Shown here: positions 36,032-44,740 of the stretch, one piece after another
Layout of the letters: each line of letters starts with the position of its first letter
Numbering within the stretch: the stretch's first letter is position 1
Assembly: GCF_024721155.1 (NCBI RefSeq)
Contig: NZ_JAHVAP010000007.1
Location: 62,001-126,000 of the forward strand
Direction of reading: 5' to 3'
From: Mucilaginibacter phenanthrenivorans
GTDB lineage: Bacteria > Bacteroidota > Bacteroidia > Sphingobacteriales > Sphingobacteriaceae
Length of the DNA: 64,000 nt
Notes under the pieces: model-generated
What the model was told of the DNA's origin: nothing
The model's database searches: none
Seen by the model: only the letters and a program-made list of their open reading frames with translations
Position numbers and translations under genes: made by a program

Positions 36032-39000
36032 ATGAAGAAAGATTTACTTTTTAACAATTTCAATAGTTTCAAAAAGGCGATGCTCGTTTTTTTGCTTACT
36101 TTATTTACCTGTTACGCTGCGGTTGCCCAAACCCGGCAAGTTACAGGTAATGTATCTGCTACCGACGGCACACCGATTCCGGGTGCCAGCGTTAAGGTTA
36201 AAGGAACTTCAACAGGTGTTACAACTGATGTTAATGGTTCCTTTACACTATCGGTTCCAAATAATGCAACCCTGATTTTTAGCTTTGTTGGCTATGAATC
36301 ACAGGAAATTCCAGTAGGCGCCAGCAATACTTACAGTGTTAAGTTAACGCCGACCGTGAACAGTTTAACTGAAGTGGTTGTAGTGTCGGTGGGTTATGGT
36401 ACTACCAAACGTACAGACCTTACAGGGTCTATCAGCTCAGTTTCGGCCGCTACAATTGCTAAAATACCTGTAACATCAATTGACCAGGCTTTACAAGGTC
36501 GCGCTGCCGGTGTGCAGGTTACCAATAATGATGGCGCACCGGGTAACGGGGTTAGCGTTGTGATCAGGGGCGTGGGAAGTTTAAATAGCAATGACCCGCT
36601 GTACGTTGTAGACGGTTACCCGATCTCGGGCGGCCTTAACAATATCAACCCCAACGATATTGCCACTATTGATGTATTGAAAGATGCGTCGGCTACAGCA
36701 ATTTATGGGGTTAGGGCAGCTAATGGTGTAGTGATCATTTCCACTAAAAAAGGAAGAAAGAATGGCACCCAAATTTCCCTTGATGCTTATGGCTCTGTGC
36801 AAACCAGGCCTAAAGAGTATAAGGTATTAAATGCAGAACAATGGGCTACACTCGCCAATCAGGACCATGCCGTTGAAGGTGGGTTTAATGAATTGCCTGA
36901 ATGGAGCACTCCGTCATCGTTAACTAATGTCGACTGGCAAAAAGCTGTTTATCGCAGCGGGTTGAAACAAGATTATAACCTTGCGATTAGAGGAGGTAAC
37001 GATAAAGTTCAAACGGCATTTTCAGCCGGGTACTACAATCAGAAAGGCATAGTGCTGGGTTCGTATTTTAAAAGATTAAATCTTGGTATGAATGTAGATT
37101 ATAAAGTTGAAAACTGGCTTAAATCTTCATCGAGCGCCAAATATTCGCGACAAGATCAGAACAACCCTTTCGGAACAGGTTCGCTGGGACAATTAACAGA
37201 ACTTATTCCTACTATAACAGGCAATAAAAACACCAACCAGATTAAAGATGCAAATGGTAACTATGGTTTTTATAACCCGGTGAACATCTATACAAAAAGC
37301 TGGGGTAACCCGGTTTATAATATCGAAACCAATGATTATAAAAACCTGAACAATTATTTCCTCGCCAATTCATCATTGGAAGCCAGTATTATCGAAGGTC
37401 TTAAAATAAAAACCAATGCTGGTGTGAATGTGAGCGATTTTTCCGGTTATTATTTTCAACCCCAGGATGACCGTTCCAATGACCAATATAACCTGGGCGG
37501 GCCCAACCAACTTAGTGTTTATTCTCAATCGGCTAATAACACTTTTGAATGGCTTTGGGAAAATACCATTTCATACAACAGAACTTTCGGCAAACATAAT
37601 ATAGATTTTGTAGGTGGTGTTTCTGAACAGGAAAACACTTTCAGGCAAGTTGGCGGCGCCGGTAATAATTTACCGAATAATGCCATAAGAGATTTGGGCC
37701 AGGTTCAAAATCTTACGGCTTTTGGAAACCAGCAAACCTATTCCCTTGCTTCGCAATTTGCTAGGTTAAGCTATAAATTTAATGATAGATATCTCATCAC
37801 AGGTACAGTAAGACGGGATGGATCTTCCAAGTTTGATAAGGGTCATCAATATGGCGTTTTCCCTTCGGGAGCTATTGCCTGGAAGGCCAAAGAAGAATCA
37901 TTCTTTAAAAGTGTCGACTGGTTATCCGATCTGAAGTTCAGAGGCAGTTATGGCGAGGTTGGTAACCAGGGTTCGATAGGCCTGTTTCAATATGCAGCTT
38001 TGTACACATCCGGTGGCCCTGCAAGTTCAGGCAATAACGTAGGCTATGCATTTAATAAAGTTTATCAGCCCGGAATTGCGCTTACCCAACTGGAGAACCA
38101 AAATTTAAAATGGGAGACTGACAATCAAACTGATATAGGTATGGACGTTGCTTTTTTACATGGCGACCTAACATTCACTGTTGATTATTACAATAAAAAA
38201 TCGAAAGACTTTCTATTAACGCTGCCTACTGCAACACAAACAGGCTTTGCATATCAAACGCAGAACGTTGGCAGCATAGATAATAAGGGATTTGAATTTT
38301 CGATGAATTACAACCATTCAATAAAGGATTTCAAATATGGTGTAGGCTTATCGGTTACTACTGTAAACAATAAGCTTTTAAGTATCAATAAGAACACAAG
38401 TTTCATAAACAACCTCGTTACTTTAGGTGGCTTAACTGCCGATGGTTGGGGTACGTTCAGCCAGACAAATATTGGCCAGCCGGTTGGAGAGTTTTATGGT
38501 TATAAATCGCTTGGCATCTTCCAAACGCAAGCTCAAATTGATAACTTAAATGCAAAGGCCGCGGCACTGCATCCAAGTACGCCTTATTATCAAAAGGCAA
38601 CCACGCAACCCGGCGATCGTTATTATGAAGATACCAATGGCGATGGCCAGATAACTCCTTCAGACAGAACTAGCTTAGGTAGCCCGCTTCCCAAATTTTA
38701 TGGTGGTTTAAACCTTGACCTGACTTATAAGGCGTTTGATTTTAACGCATACTTCTATGGTACTTATGGCAACAAGATCTTTAATTACCAGGAAAGAACG
38801 CTAGAGAGCTTCCAGGCTCCTGGATTTGTTGGAGTTGAAAATGTCGGCGTGAATTATTATCTGAACCATTGGTCGCCAACCAATCCTTCAAACCGTTACG
38901 CCAGGGTTACCTACAATGATGACGTAAGCGGCAATAATGTTGCTTCAAGTCAATATGTTGAAAACGGTAGTTATCTGCGGTTAAGAAACGTTACAATAGG

Positions 39001-39241
39001 CTATACTTTGCCAACTGACCTGCTAAAAAAGATTTTTGTAACCAGGATAAGGTTATATTTTTCTGCTCAAAACCTGTTAACTTTTACAAAATACAGCGGG
39101 CTTGATCCTGAAATTGGAAATCCAAGTGGTACAAACCCGCAAACAGGGGCTACCCAGGGAAGTGCAACAGCATCAGGTGTAGACGAGGGTACTTATCCGT
39201 CCTCTAAATTTTATACATTAGGAATAAACGTAACGTTTTAA
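36032..39241 (+). CDS. SusC-like TonB-dependent receptor (copy 1)
   Basis: A 1069-residue outer-membrane transporter. Signal peptide ends near residue 32 (YAAVAQ). A carboxypeptidase-like beta-sandwich follows (ATDGTPIPGASVKVKGTSTG), then the plug domain (TDLTGSISSV, DPLYVVDGYPI, IDVLKDASATAIYGVRAANGVVIISTKKG) and the 22-strand barrel. The C-terminus ends FYTLGINVTF, the usual aromatic-terminal strand. It imports oligosaccharides with the SusD partner 25 bp downstream. Substrate is unknown; location in an HTCS/GH95/GH31 locus suggests a fucosylated plant or algal glycan. Confidence 0.95.
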   Translation: MKKDLLFNNFNSFKKAMLVFLLTLFTCYAAVAQTRQVTGNVSATDGTPIPGASVKVKGTSTGVTTDVNGSFTLSVPNNATLIFSFVGYESQEIPVGASNTYSVKLTPTVNSLTEVVVVSVGYGTTKRTDLTGSISSVSAATIAKIPVTSIDQALQGRAAGVQVTNNDGAPGNGVSVVIRGVGSLNSNDPLYVVDGYPISGGLNNINPNDIATIDVLKDASATAIYGVRAANGVVIISTKKGRKNGTQISLDAYGSVQTRPKEYKVLNAEQWATLANQDHAVEGGFNELPEWSTPSSLTNVDWQKAVYRSGLKQDYNLAIRGGNDKVQTAFSAGYYNQKGIVLGSYFKRLNLGMNVDYKVENWLKSSSSAKYSRQDQNNPFGTGSLGQLTELIPTITGNKNTNQIKDANGNYGFYNPVNIYTKSWGNPVYNIETNDYKNLNNYFLANSSLEASIIEGLKIKTNAGVNVSDFSGYYFQPQDDRSNDQYNLGGPNQLSVYSQSANNTFEWLWENTISYNRTFGKHNIDFVGGVSEQENTFRQVGGAGNNLPNNAIRDLGQVQNLTAFGNQQTYSLASQFARLSYKFNDRYLITGTVRRDGSSKFDKGHQYGVFPSGAIAWKAKEESFFKSVDWLSDLKFRGSYGEVGNQGSIGLFQYAALYTSGGPASSGNNVGYAFNKVYQPGIALTQLENQNLKWETDNQTDIGMDVAFLHGDLTFTVDYYNKKSKDFLLTLPTATQTGFAYQTQNVGSIDNKGFEFSMNYNHSIKDFKYGVGLSVTTVNNKLLSINKNTSFINNLVTLGGLTADGWGTFSQTNIGQPVGEFYGYKSLGIFQTQAQIDNLNAKAAALHPSTPYYQKATTQPGDRYYEDTNGDGQITPSDRTSLGSPLPKFYGGLNLDLTYKAFDFNAYFYGTYGNKIFNYQERTLESFQAPGFVGVENVGVNYYLNHWSPTNPSNRYARVTYNDDVSGNNVASSQYVENGSYLRLRNVTIGYTLPTDLLKKIFVTRIRLYFSAQNLLTFTKYSGLDPEIGNPSGTNPQTGATQGSATASGVDEGTYPSSKFYTLGINVTF

Positions 39242-39266
39242 TAACGAGAAGATAAAATATAAAGAT

Positions 39267-40883
39267 ATGAAAATCAATAAAATATATGCCCTTATAGCCT
39301 TGTGTGCGGCATTGATGATTCCACTGAGTTGTAAAAAGAACTTCCTGGATCAAACTGATTCACAACAAACCACTGCGAGCGCTTTCTTCAATAAAGCAAG
39401 CGATGGCGTAGCCCTAATAAACGCGATATATGACACCTATCAGAATGCCGATCTGTTAAAGAAGTCGATCTGGTACTACGCCAATTTTCAAACGCATGAT
39501 TTTTTCAACTGGGGTAATGACAGGTTTTACAATACCTATGCAATCCCTTCTGATTTTTCGGCCATTGAAACTTTTTGGACACGTGCATATGTCGGTATAG
39601 CAAGGGCAAATTCTGCATTACCGATTATTGCAGATATGAAAACCAGGGGAGTACTTACTGCAGATCTGGCGAACCGCTTAACCGGTGAAACTTATTTTCT
39701 GCGCGGTATGACCTATTATTATCTTGGGGCCAGTTTTGGCGGTGTTCCGTTAGAGCTGACAACAGGTGCAAACCTTGGTTTAAAACCAAGAAGCACCCAG
39801 GATGAAGTATTTAACCAGGTAATATCAGACTTAAAGACCGCAGCTTCCTTATTGCCATGGAAAGAAGACCTTCCGACTACTGAAATAGGACGGGCTACAA
39901 AAGGCGCTGCCTATGGCTTTCTCGGCGCCGCGCAAATGTGGGTTAAGGATTATACAGGTGCTTTGGCGTCATTCAATCAGTTGAATGGTAAATACACACT
40001 ATTGCCAAATTTTATCGACGTAAACGAATACGACCATCAAAACAGCCCTGAATCGTTATTCGAAGTTCAGTTTGATGTGGCCGGTACACAAAGCTGGGGT
40101 GCAGGAAACGAAGTTGCATGGATCTCGGATTTTAGCTGGCCGGAAGAAATTTCAAATTTTGGTTATGATTATGCTAATGATGGGCTGTATAATTCTTTCC
40201 AAAATGGAGATAAGCGTAAGCTGGCAACGGTTATTGGCCCGGGCGATCCAAACATCAGCCCCGGAATTATTGGCAGGGGTGGCATAGCGGGTTATCCATT
40301 GGTTAAAGCAGGCTTTGCAGCAGGTGACGCGCGTTATATAGGCGATGATGGCAAAATAATCAATACGTGCGGAACAAAGACTAAGCCATGGCGCGGATCA
40401 GACAACACTCAATTGCGTACAGGCTACTATTGCGAGAAAATGTGGCGTGACCCGACACTTGACGCTAATTCAGGAAATTCAACAATTTTTGGTGCACAAA
40501 ACCAAATCTTGTTACGCTATGCCGAAGTTTTGTTGAGTAAAGCAGAATGCCAGATAAGGAACGGTGATGTACCCGGAGGGTTGGCTACCTTGAAAATTGT
40601 AAGAGACCGGGCCTGGGGTGGTGCAGCCCCGGCTATAATGCAAGACGGGGATAAAACAACGCCGATAACCGATCCATTACAAATGGTATATAGCGAATAC
40701 AGGCACGAGCTTACAGGTGAATACTCCACTTTTTATGATTTGAGAAGAGCGGGGGTAGCTATCGATTTTGTCAGGGCTACTTACGGGGTAACAATTCCGG
40801 CTGGCCGTGACTTATATCCAATTCCACAAATAGAGCGCGGGCTAAATCCAAACTTAACCCAAAATCCTGCCTACGGTAATTAA
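39267..40883 (+). CDS. SusD/RagB-like surface lipoprotein (copy 1)
   Basis: A 538-residue lipoprotein with lipobox LSC (Cys22, followed by KKNF). It has the SusD N-terminal helical region with tetratricopeptide-like units (SALPIIADMKTRG, LTGETYFLRGMTYYYLGASFGGVPL) and the C-terminal RagB/SusD domain (RYAEVLLSKAECQIRNGDV, EYRHELTGEYSTFYDLRR). It forms the lid of the upstream SusC channel and binds the sugar. A strong terminator follows 23 bp after its stop, closing the SusCD unit. Confidence 0.94.
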   Translation: MKINKIYALIALCAALMIPLSCKKNFLDQTDSQQTTASAFFNKASDGVALINAIYDTYQNADLLKKSIWYYANFQTHDFFNWGNDRFYNTYAIPSDFSAIETFWTRAYVGIARANSALPIIADMKTRGVLTADLANRLTGETYFLRGMTYYYLGASFGGVPLELTTGANLGLKPRSTQDEVFNQVISDLKTAASLLPWKEDLPTTEIGRATKGAAYGFLGAAQMWVKDYTGALASFNQLNGKYTLLPNFIDVNEYDHQNSPESLFEVQFDVAGTQSWGAGNEVAWISDFSWPEEISNFGYDYANDGLYNSFQNGDKRKLATVIGPGDPNISPGIIGRGGIAGYPLVKAGFAAGDARYIGDDGKIINTCGTKTKPWRGSDNTQLRTGYYCEKMWRDPTLDANSGNSTIFGAQNQILLRYAEVLLSKAECQIRNGDVPGGLATLKIVRDRAWGGAAPAIMQDGDKTTPITDPLQMVYSEYRHELTGEYSTFYDLRRAGVAIDFVRATYGVTIPAGRDLYPIPQIERGLNPNLTQNPAYGN

Positions 40884-40906
40884 ATTTTATTAGTTAATTA
40901 AATACG

Positions 40907-40937
40907 GGCTCTCGGATTACGATCCGAGAGCCTTTTT
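40907..40937 (+). terminator. Terminator after first SusCD pair
   Basis: A perfect 11-bp stem, GGCTCTCGGAT (40907-40917) with ATCCGAGAGCC (40922-40932), loop TACG, followed by TTTTT. Confidence 0.93.
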
Positions 40938-41069
40938 AATTAAAAGCCCGTTTTTTAATCATCGATCTTCAAATCCCGATTGAGCTATAGCTTCCAAAAA
41001 AGTTCAATTTATTTGCATTAATAGTAAACAAATCAATATATTAACAGATTGATTCAAACCTGAAAACCA

Positions 41070-44000
41070 ATGAGATTTTTTTACCATTTTTTTTTATTGT
41101 TATTTCTTCTGACCACTTTCGCGTGTAAAAAACCGGCTTTATTCCAACAGATTTCCTCCTCTCATTCAGGAATCCATTTTAATAATAAAATAACAGAGAA
41201 CGATAGTATAAACCCATTGGATGTGGTGAACGTTTATAACGGTGGCGGCGTTGGAGTGGGCGACTTTAATAACGATGGGCTACAGGATTTATATTTCACC
41301 GGGAACATGGTTGCCAATCGCTTATATTTAAACAGGGGCGATTTTAAGTTTGAAGACATCACCGATAAAGCTGGTGTTGGGGGCATGGGCAGATGGGGCC
41401 GCGGGGTTTCGGTTGTGGATATCAACAATGATGGCTTAATGGATATATACGTTTGTAATACCATTTATGCCGATTCGAACCGTCGCCGCAATTTGCTGTA
41501 TATTAACCAGGGAATAGACAAGGACGGAATTCCCCATTTTAAGGAGATGGCGAAGGAGTATGGGCTTGATATTCACGTCCAGTCAACCATGGCAGCTTTT
41601 TTTGATTATGATAATGATGGGAACCTTGATATGTATCTCACCGTCAACGAAGCAAGCGAAAGCTATTACCCCAATTTGTTCGGGCCCGCATCATCGAAGG
41701 CCCCGCGCCAAAGCTTGGGCAGGTTATTCCATAACGAATGGAGCGACAGCTTGAAACATCCTGTTTTTCGGGACGTTTCCGACAAAGCAGGTGTTAATAT
41801 ACATGGTTTAGGGCATGCTGCTACTATTGTTGATATTAACCGCGACGGTTGGAAGGATATTTATGTTTCAAACGATTTTTTATCGGCTAACCTACTTTAT
41901 ATAAATAATCACGACGGCACTTTTACCAATAAATCGAGCGAGTATTTTAAGCATACTTCATTTAACGCAATGGGCCAGGACGTTATCGATATAAATAACG
42001 ACGGACTTGCTGATGTTTTTGAGCTCGATATGAATCCAGAGGATAACTACCGTAAAAAAATGATGCTGGGAGCTGCAAATTATACAGCCATACAAAATTT
42101 TACGTATTATGGCTTTCAATATCAATACGTTCGTAACACGCTGCAATTAAACCAGGGACCGAGGGTTTTACAAAACGATACCATTGGCAGTCCCGCTTTT
42201 AGCGAGATTGGATTTATGAGCGGTATTGCCCAAACTGACTGGAGCTGGACGCCCCTGATAACGGATTTTAATAACGATGGCCTGAGGGATGTTATCGTAA
42301 CTAACGGTTTTCCAAAGGATGTATCTGACCATGATTTTGTTGCTTACCGGCAAAATGCTTATATAACGGTACCTAAAAAACAGATGCTGGAGCAAATACC
42401 ATCGGTAAAGATCCACAATTATGCTTTCCAAAATAAAGGCGACCTGACTTTTAAGGACGAATCAACCGACTGGGGGTTATCATTGCCAACCTTTTCAAAC
42501 GGGGCGGTTTATGTCGATCTGAATAACGATGGGGCCATGGATATGGTAATTAATAACATTGATGATGAAGCCCTTATTTACAAAAACACATCCCGCGAAA
42601 AGGATACTGTAAATACCAACTACATCCAGGTAAAGTTTAAGGGTGACGCTCACAACTTAAACGGACTGGGCGCCTGGGCTGATATTTACTACGACCATAA
42701 CAAACATCAGGTCGCCGAAAATAACCCTTACAGGGGCTACTTGTCATCAAATCAAAATACTGCTCACTTTGGCCTGGGTAAAATCAGGCAGCTTGATTCG
42801 GTGGTTATTCGCTGGTATAATGGAAAAAAGCAGGTTTTACAGAGTGTAAAGACGAACCAGGTGCTTACCGCGGATATTGCAAATGCAAAGGAACCGTATA
42901 CATGGGCCGCTCCAAAAGTTGCTGACAAAACCCTGTTTAAGGAAGTAACAGGTGAAAGAGGGGTTAAGTATACCCACGCTGAGTATGATTTTGTTGACTT
43001 TAACATTCAGAAAATATTGACTCATAAGCTCTCTGATTACGGCCCGGCAATGGCCGTTGGGGACGTTGACGGCAATGGTCTTGACGATATTGTAGTTGGT
43101 GGCAATTCCTATTCCCAGGCACAAGTATTCCTGCAGCAGGCAAACGGTAAATTTATTCAACGGGGCCTTACGAAAGTTCCAGATAACACCAATCAGACAA
43201 CAACTGATGAAGGCCTGTTGTTGTTTGATGCCAATGGCGATGGTAAATTAGACCTGTATATAACCAGCGGGGGATATAGTAACTCGCCAGGCAATAAAGC
43301 GTACCAGGACAGGCTGTATCTGAACGACGGAAAGGGCAACTTTACCTTGTCGCCAGATGCTTTGCCAATAAATTATGTCAGCAAAATGTGTGTACGTGCC
43401 TTTGATTATAATAAGGACGGCAAACCAGATCTCTTTGTATCGGGTAGGGTTGAACCCTGGAGATATCCCAAACCGGTATCAAGTTGCATATTGCGCAACG
43501 ACAGCAAGAATGGCGTAGTAAAATTTACAGATGTGACCAACGAAGTTGCTCCGGCTTTGAAAAATATCGGCCTGGTTTGCGACGCTCTTTTTACAGATTA
43601 TGATAACGATGGCTGGCCGGATTTGATATTGGCCGGCGAATGGATGCCTGTTACCTTCTTAAAGAATGACCATGGAGTGTTTAAGAACGCCACACAAGCT
43701 TCAGGTTTGGCTAACAGAACCGGCTGGTGGAACACCATTGTAGCAGGCGACTTCAGGCACAATGGCAGGATGGATTACATTGTGGGTAACGTTGGCTTAA
43801 ATACTTTGTATAAGGCAAGCGAGCAATATCCGGTTTATATCACTGCCAAGGATTTTGAAAAGAACGGAAGTTATAATGCCATCACTTCCATCTTTTTGCC
43901 CGATGTGAACGGAGAGAAAAAAGAATTTCCGGCAATGGGCAGAGAGGATATTTTGAAGGAAATGATCAGCCGGAGAAAAATGTTTACCAATTATAAGTCA

Positions 44001-44645
44001 TATGCACTTGCCACTATGGATGAAGTTTTAACCCCGGAGGAGCGCAAGGGAGCACTAAGATTAAACGTAAATACTTCTGCATCCTGCTATTTACGTAATG
44101 ATGGCAATGGAAAGTTTGCCATGATCGAGCTGCCTAAGCAGGCCCAGGTGTCGGCCCTAAGCGGAATGGTGGTTGATGATTTTGACGGAGATGGTAACCT
44201 TGATGTAATGATGAACGGTAATGACTTTGGTACGGAAGTGGGTACAGGACGTTATGACGCGCTCAACGGGTTAATGTTAAAAGGGGATGGCAAGGGTAAC
44301 TTCGCACCGCAAAGTATACTTCAAAGTGGTATTTATATACCCGGGAATGGTAAGGCCCTGGTTAAGTTGCAGAGCAATACGGGCAAATATATGATGGCTG
44401 CGAGCCAAAACCGCGGCGCCCTGAAAATATTTGAATTAAAAAGAGGTGTGCAAAATATAAAGCTTCAGCCTGATGACCAAAGCGCTGTTATTACTTACAA
44501 TAATGGCGTAAAGCAAAAGCAGGAGTTTTATTATGGATCTTCGTTTTTATCGCAATCAGGCAGGTTTTTAACGGTGAATAAGGACGTCAAAACGATTGAG
44601 ATAACCAATACAGGAGGTAAAACCAGGGCCATAGCCTTAAAATAG
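41070..44645 (+). CDS. Large FG-GAP/ASPIC (CRTAC1-like) lipoprotein
   Basis: An 1191-residue lipoprotein (signal segment, lipobox FAC at Cys19). It carries 13 DxNxDGxxD-type calcium-binding loops of FG-GAP/VCBS repeats: seven in the first ~480 residues (for example DFNNDGLQD, DYDNDGNLD, DINRDGWKD) and six after residue 660 (DVDGNGLDD to DFDGDGNLD). Between them is an ASPIC/UnbV domain (about 510-600; NLNGLGAWADIYY, TAHFGLGKIRQLDSVVIRW). This suggests two beta-propellers. Such proteins are frequent next to SusCD in Bacteroidota, but the function is unknown; a surface glycan-binding or structural role is inference. It follows the SusD gene after a terminator. Confidence 0.88.
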   Translation: MRFFYHFFLLLFLLTTFACKKPALFQQISSSHSGIHFNNKITENDSINPLDVVNVYNGGGVGVGDFNNDGLQDLYFTGNMVANRLYLNRGDFKFEDITDKAGVGGMGRWGRGVSVVDINNDGLMDIYVCNTIYADSNRRRNLLYINQGIDKDGIPHFKEMAKEYGLDIHVQSTMAAFFDYDNDGNLDMYLTVNEASESYYPNLFGPASSKAPRQSLGRLFHNEWSDSLKHPVFRDVSDKAGVNIHGLGHAATIVDINRDGWKDIYVSNDFLSANLLYINNHDGTFTNKSSEYFKHTSFNAMGQDVIDINNDGLADVFELDMNPEDNYRKKMMLGAANYTAIQNFTYYGFQYQYVRNTLQLNQGPRVLQNDTIGSPAFSEIGFMSGIAQTDWSWTPLITDFNNDGLRDVIVTNGFPKDVSDHDFVAYRQNAYITVPKKQMLEQIPSVKIHNYAFQNKGDLTFKDESTDWGLSLPTFSNGAVYVDLNNDGAMDMVINNIDDEALIYKNTSREKDTVNTNYIQVKFKGDAHNLNGLGAWADIYYDHNKHQVAENNPYRGYLSSNQNTAHFGLGKIRQLDSVVIRWYNGKKQVLQSVKTNQVLTADIANAKEPYTWAAPKVADKTLFKEVTGERGVKYTHAEYDFVDFNIQKILTHKLSDYGPAMAVGDVDGNGLDDIVVGGNSYSQAQVFLQQANGKFIQRGLTKVPDNTNQTTTDEGLLLFDANGDGKLDLYITSGGYSNSPGNKAYQDRLYLNDGKGNFTLSPDALPINYVSKMCVRAFDYNKDGKPDLFVSGRVEPWRYPKPVSSCILRNDSKNGVVKFTDVTNEVAPALKNIGLVCDALFTDYDNDGWPDLILAGEWMPVTFLKNDHGVFKNATQASGLANRTGWWNTIVAGDFRHNGRMDYIVGNVGLNTLYKASEQYPVYITAKDFEKNGSYNAITSIFLPDVNGEKKEFPAMGREDILKEMISRRKMFTNYKSYALATMDEVLTPEERKGALRLNVNTSASCYLRNDGNGKFAMIELPKQAQVSALSGMVVDDFDGDGNLDVMMNGNDFGTEVGTGRYDALNGLMLKGDGKGNFAPQSILQSGIYIPGNGKALVKLQSNTGKYMMAASQNRGALKIFELKRGVQNIKLQPDDQSAVITYNNGVKQKQEFYYGSSFLSQSGRFLTVNKDVKTIEITNTGGKTRAIALK

Positions 44646-44663
44646 CGGGATGTGAAGTCTTAA

Positions 44664-44705
44664 AAGAGCAGTATCGGCAAATAGCCCGGATACTGCTCTT
44701 TTTGT
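44664..44705. terminator. Bidirectional terminator
   Basis: AAGAGCAGTATC (44664-44675) pairs perfectly with GATACTGCTCTT (44689-44700), with A-run before and T-run after. It serves both the CRTAC1-like gene and the convergent GH95 gene. Confidence 0.92.
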
Positions 44706-44740
44706 TTTATTTGGATGACACTGGATACTGCAGAAATTCA

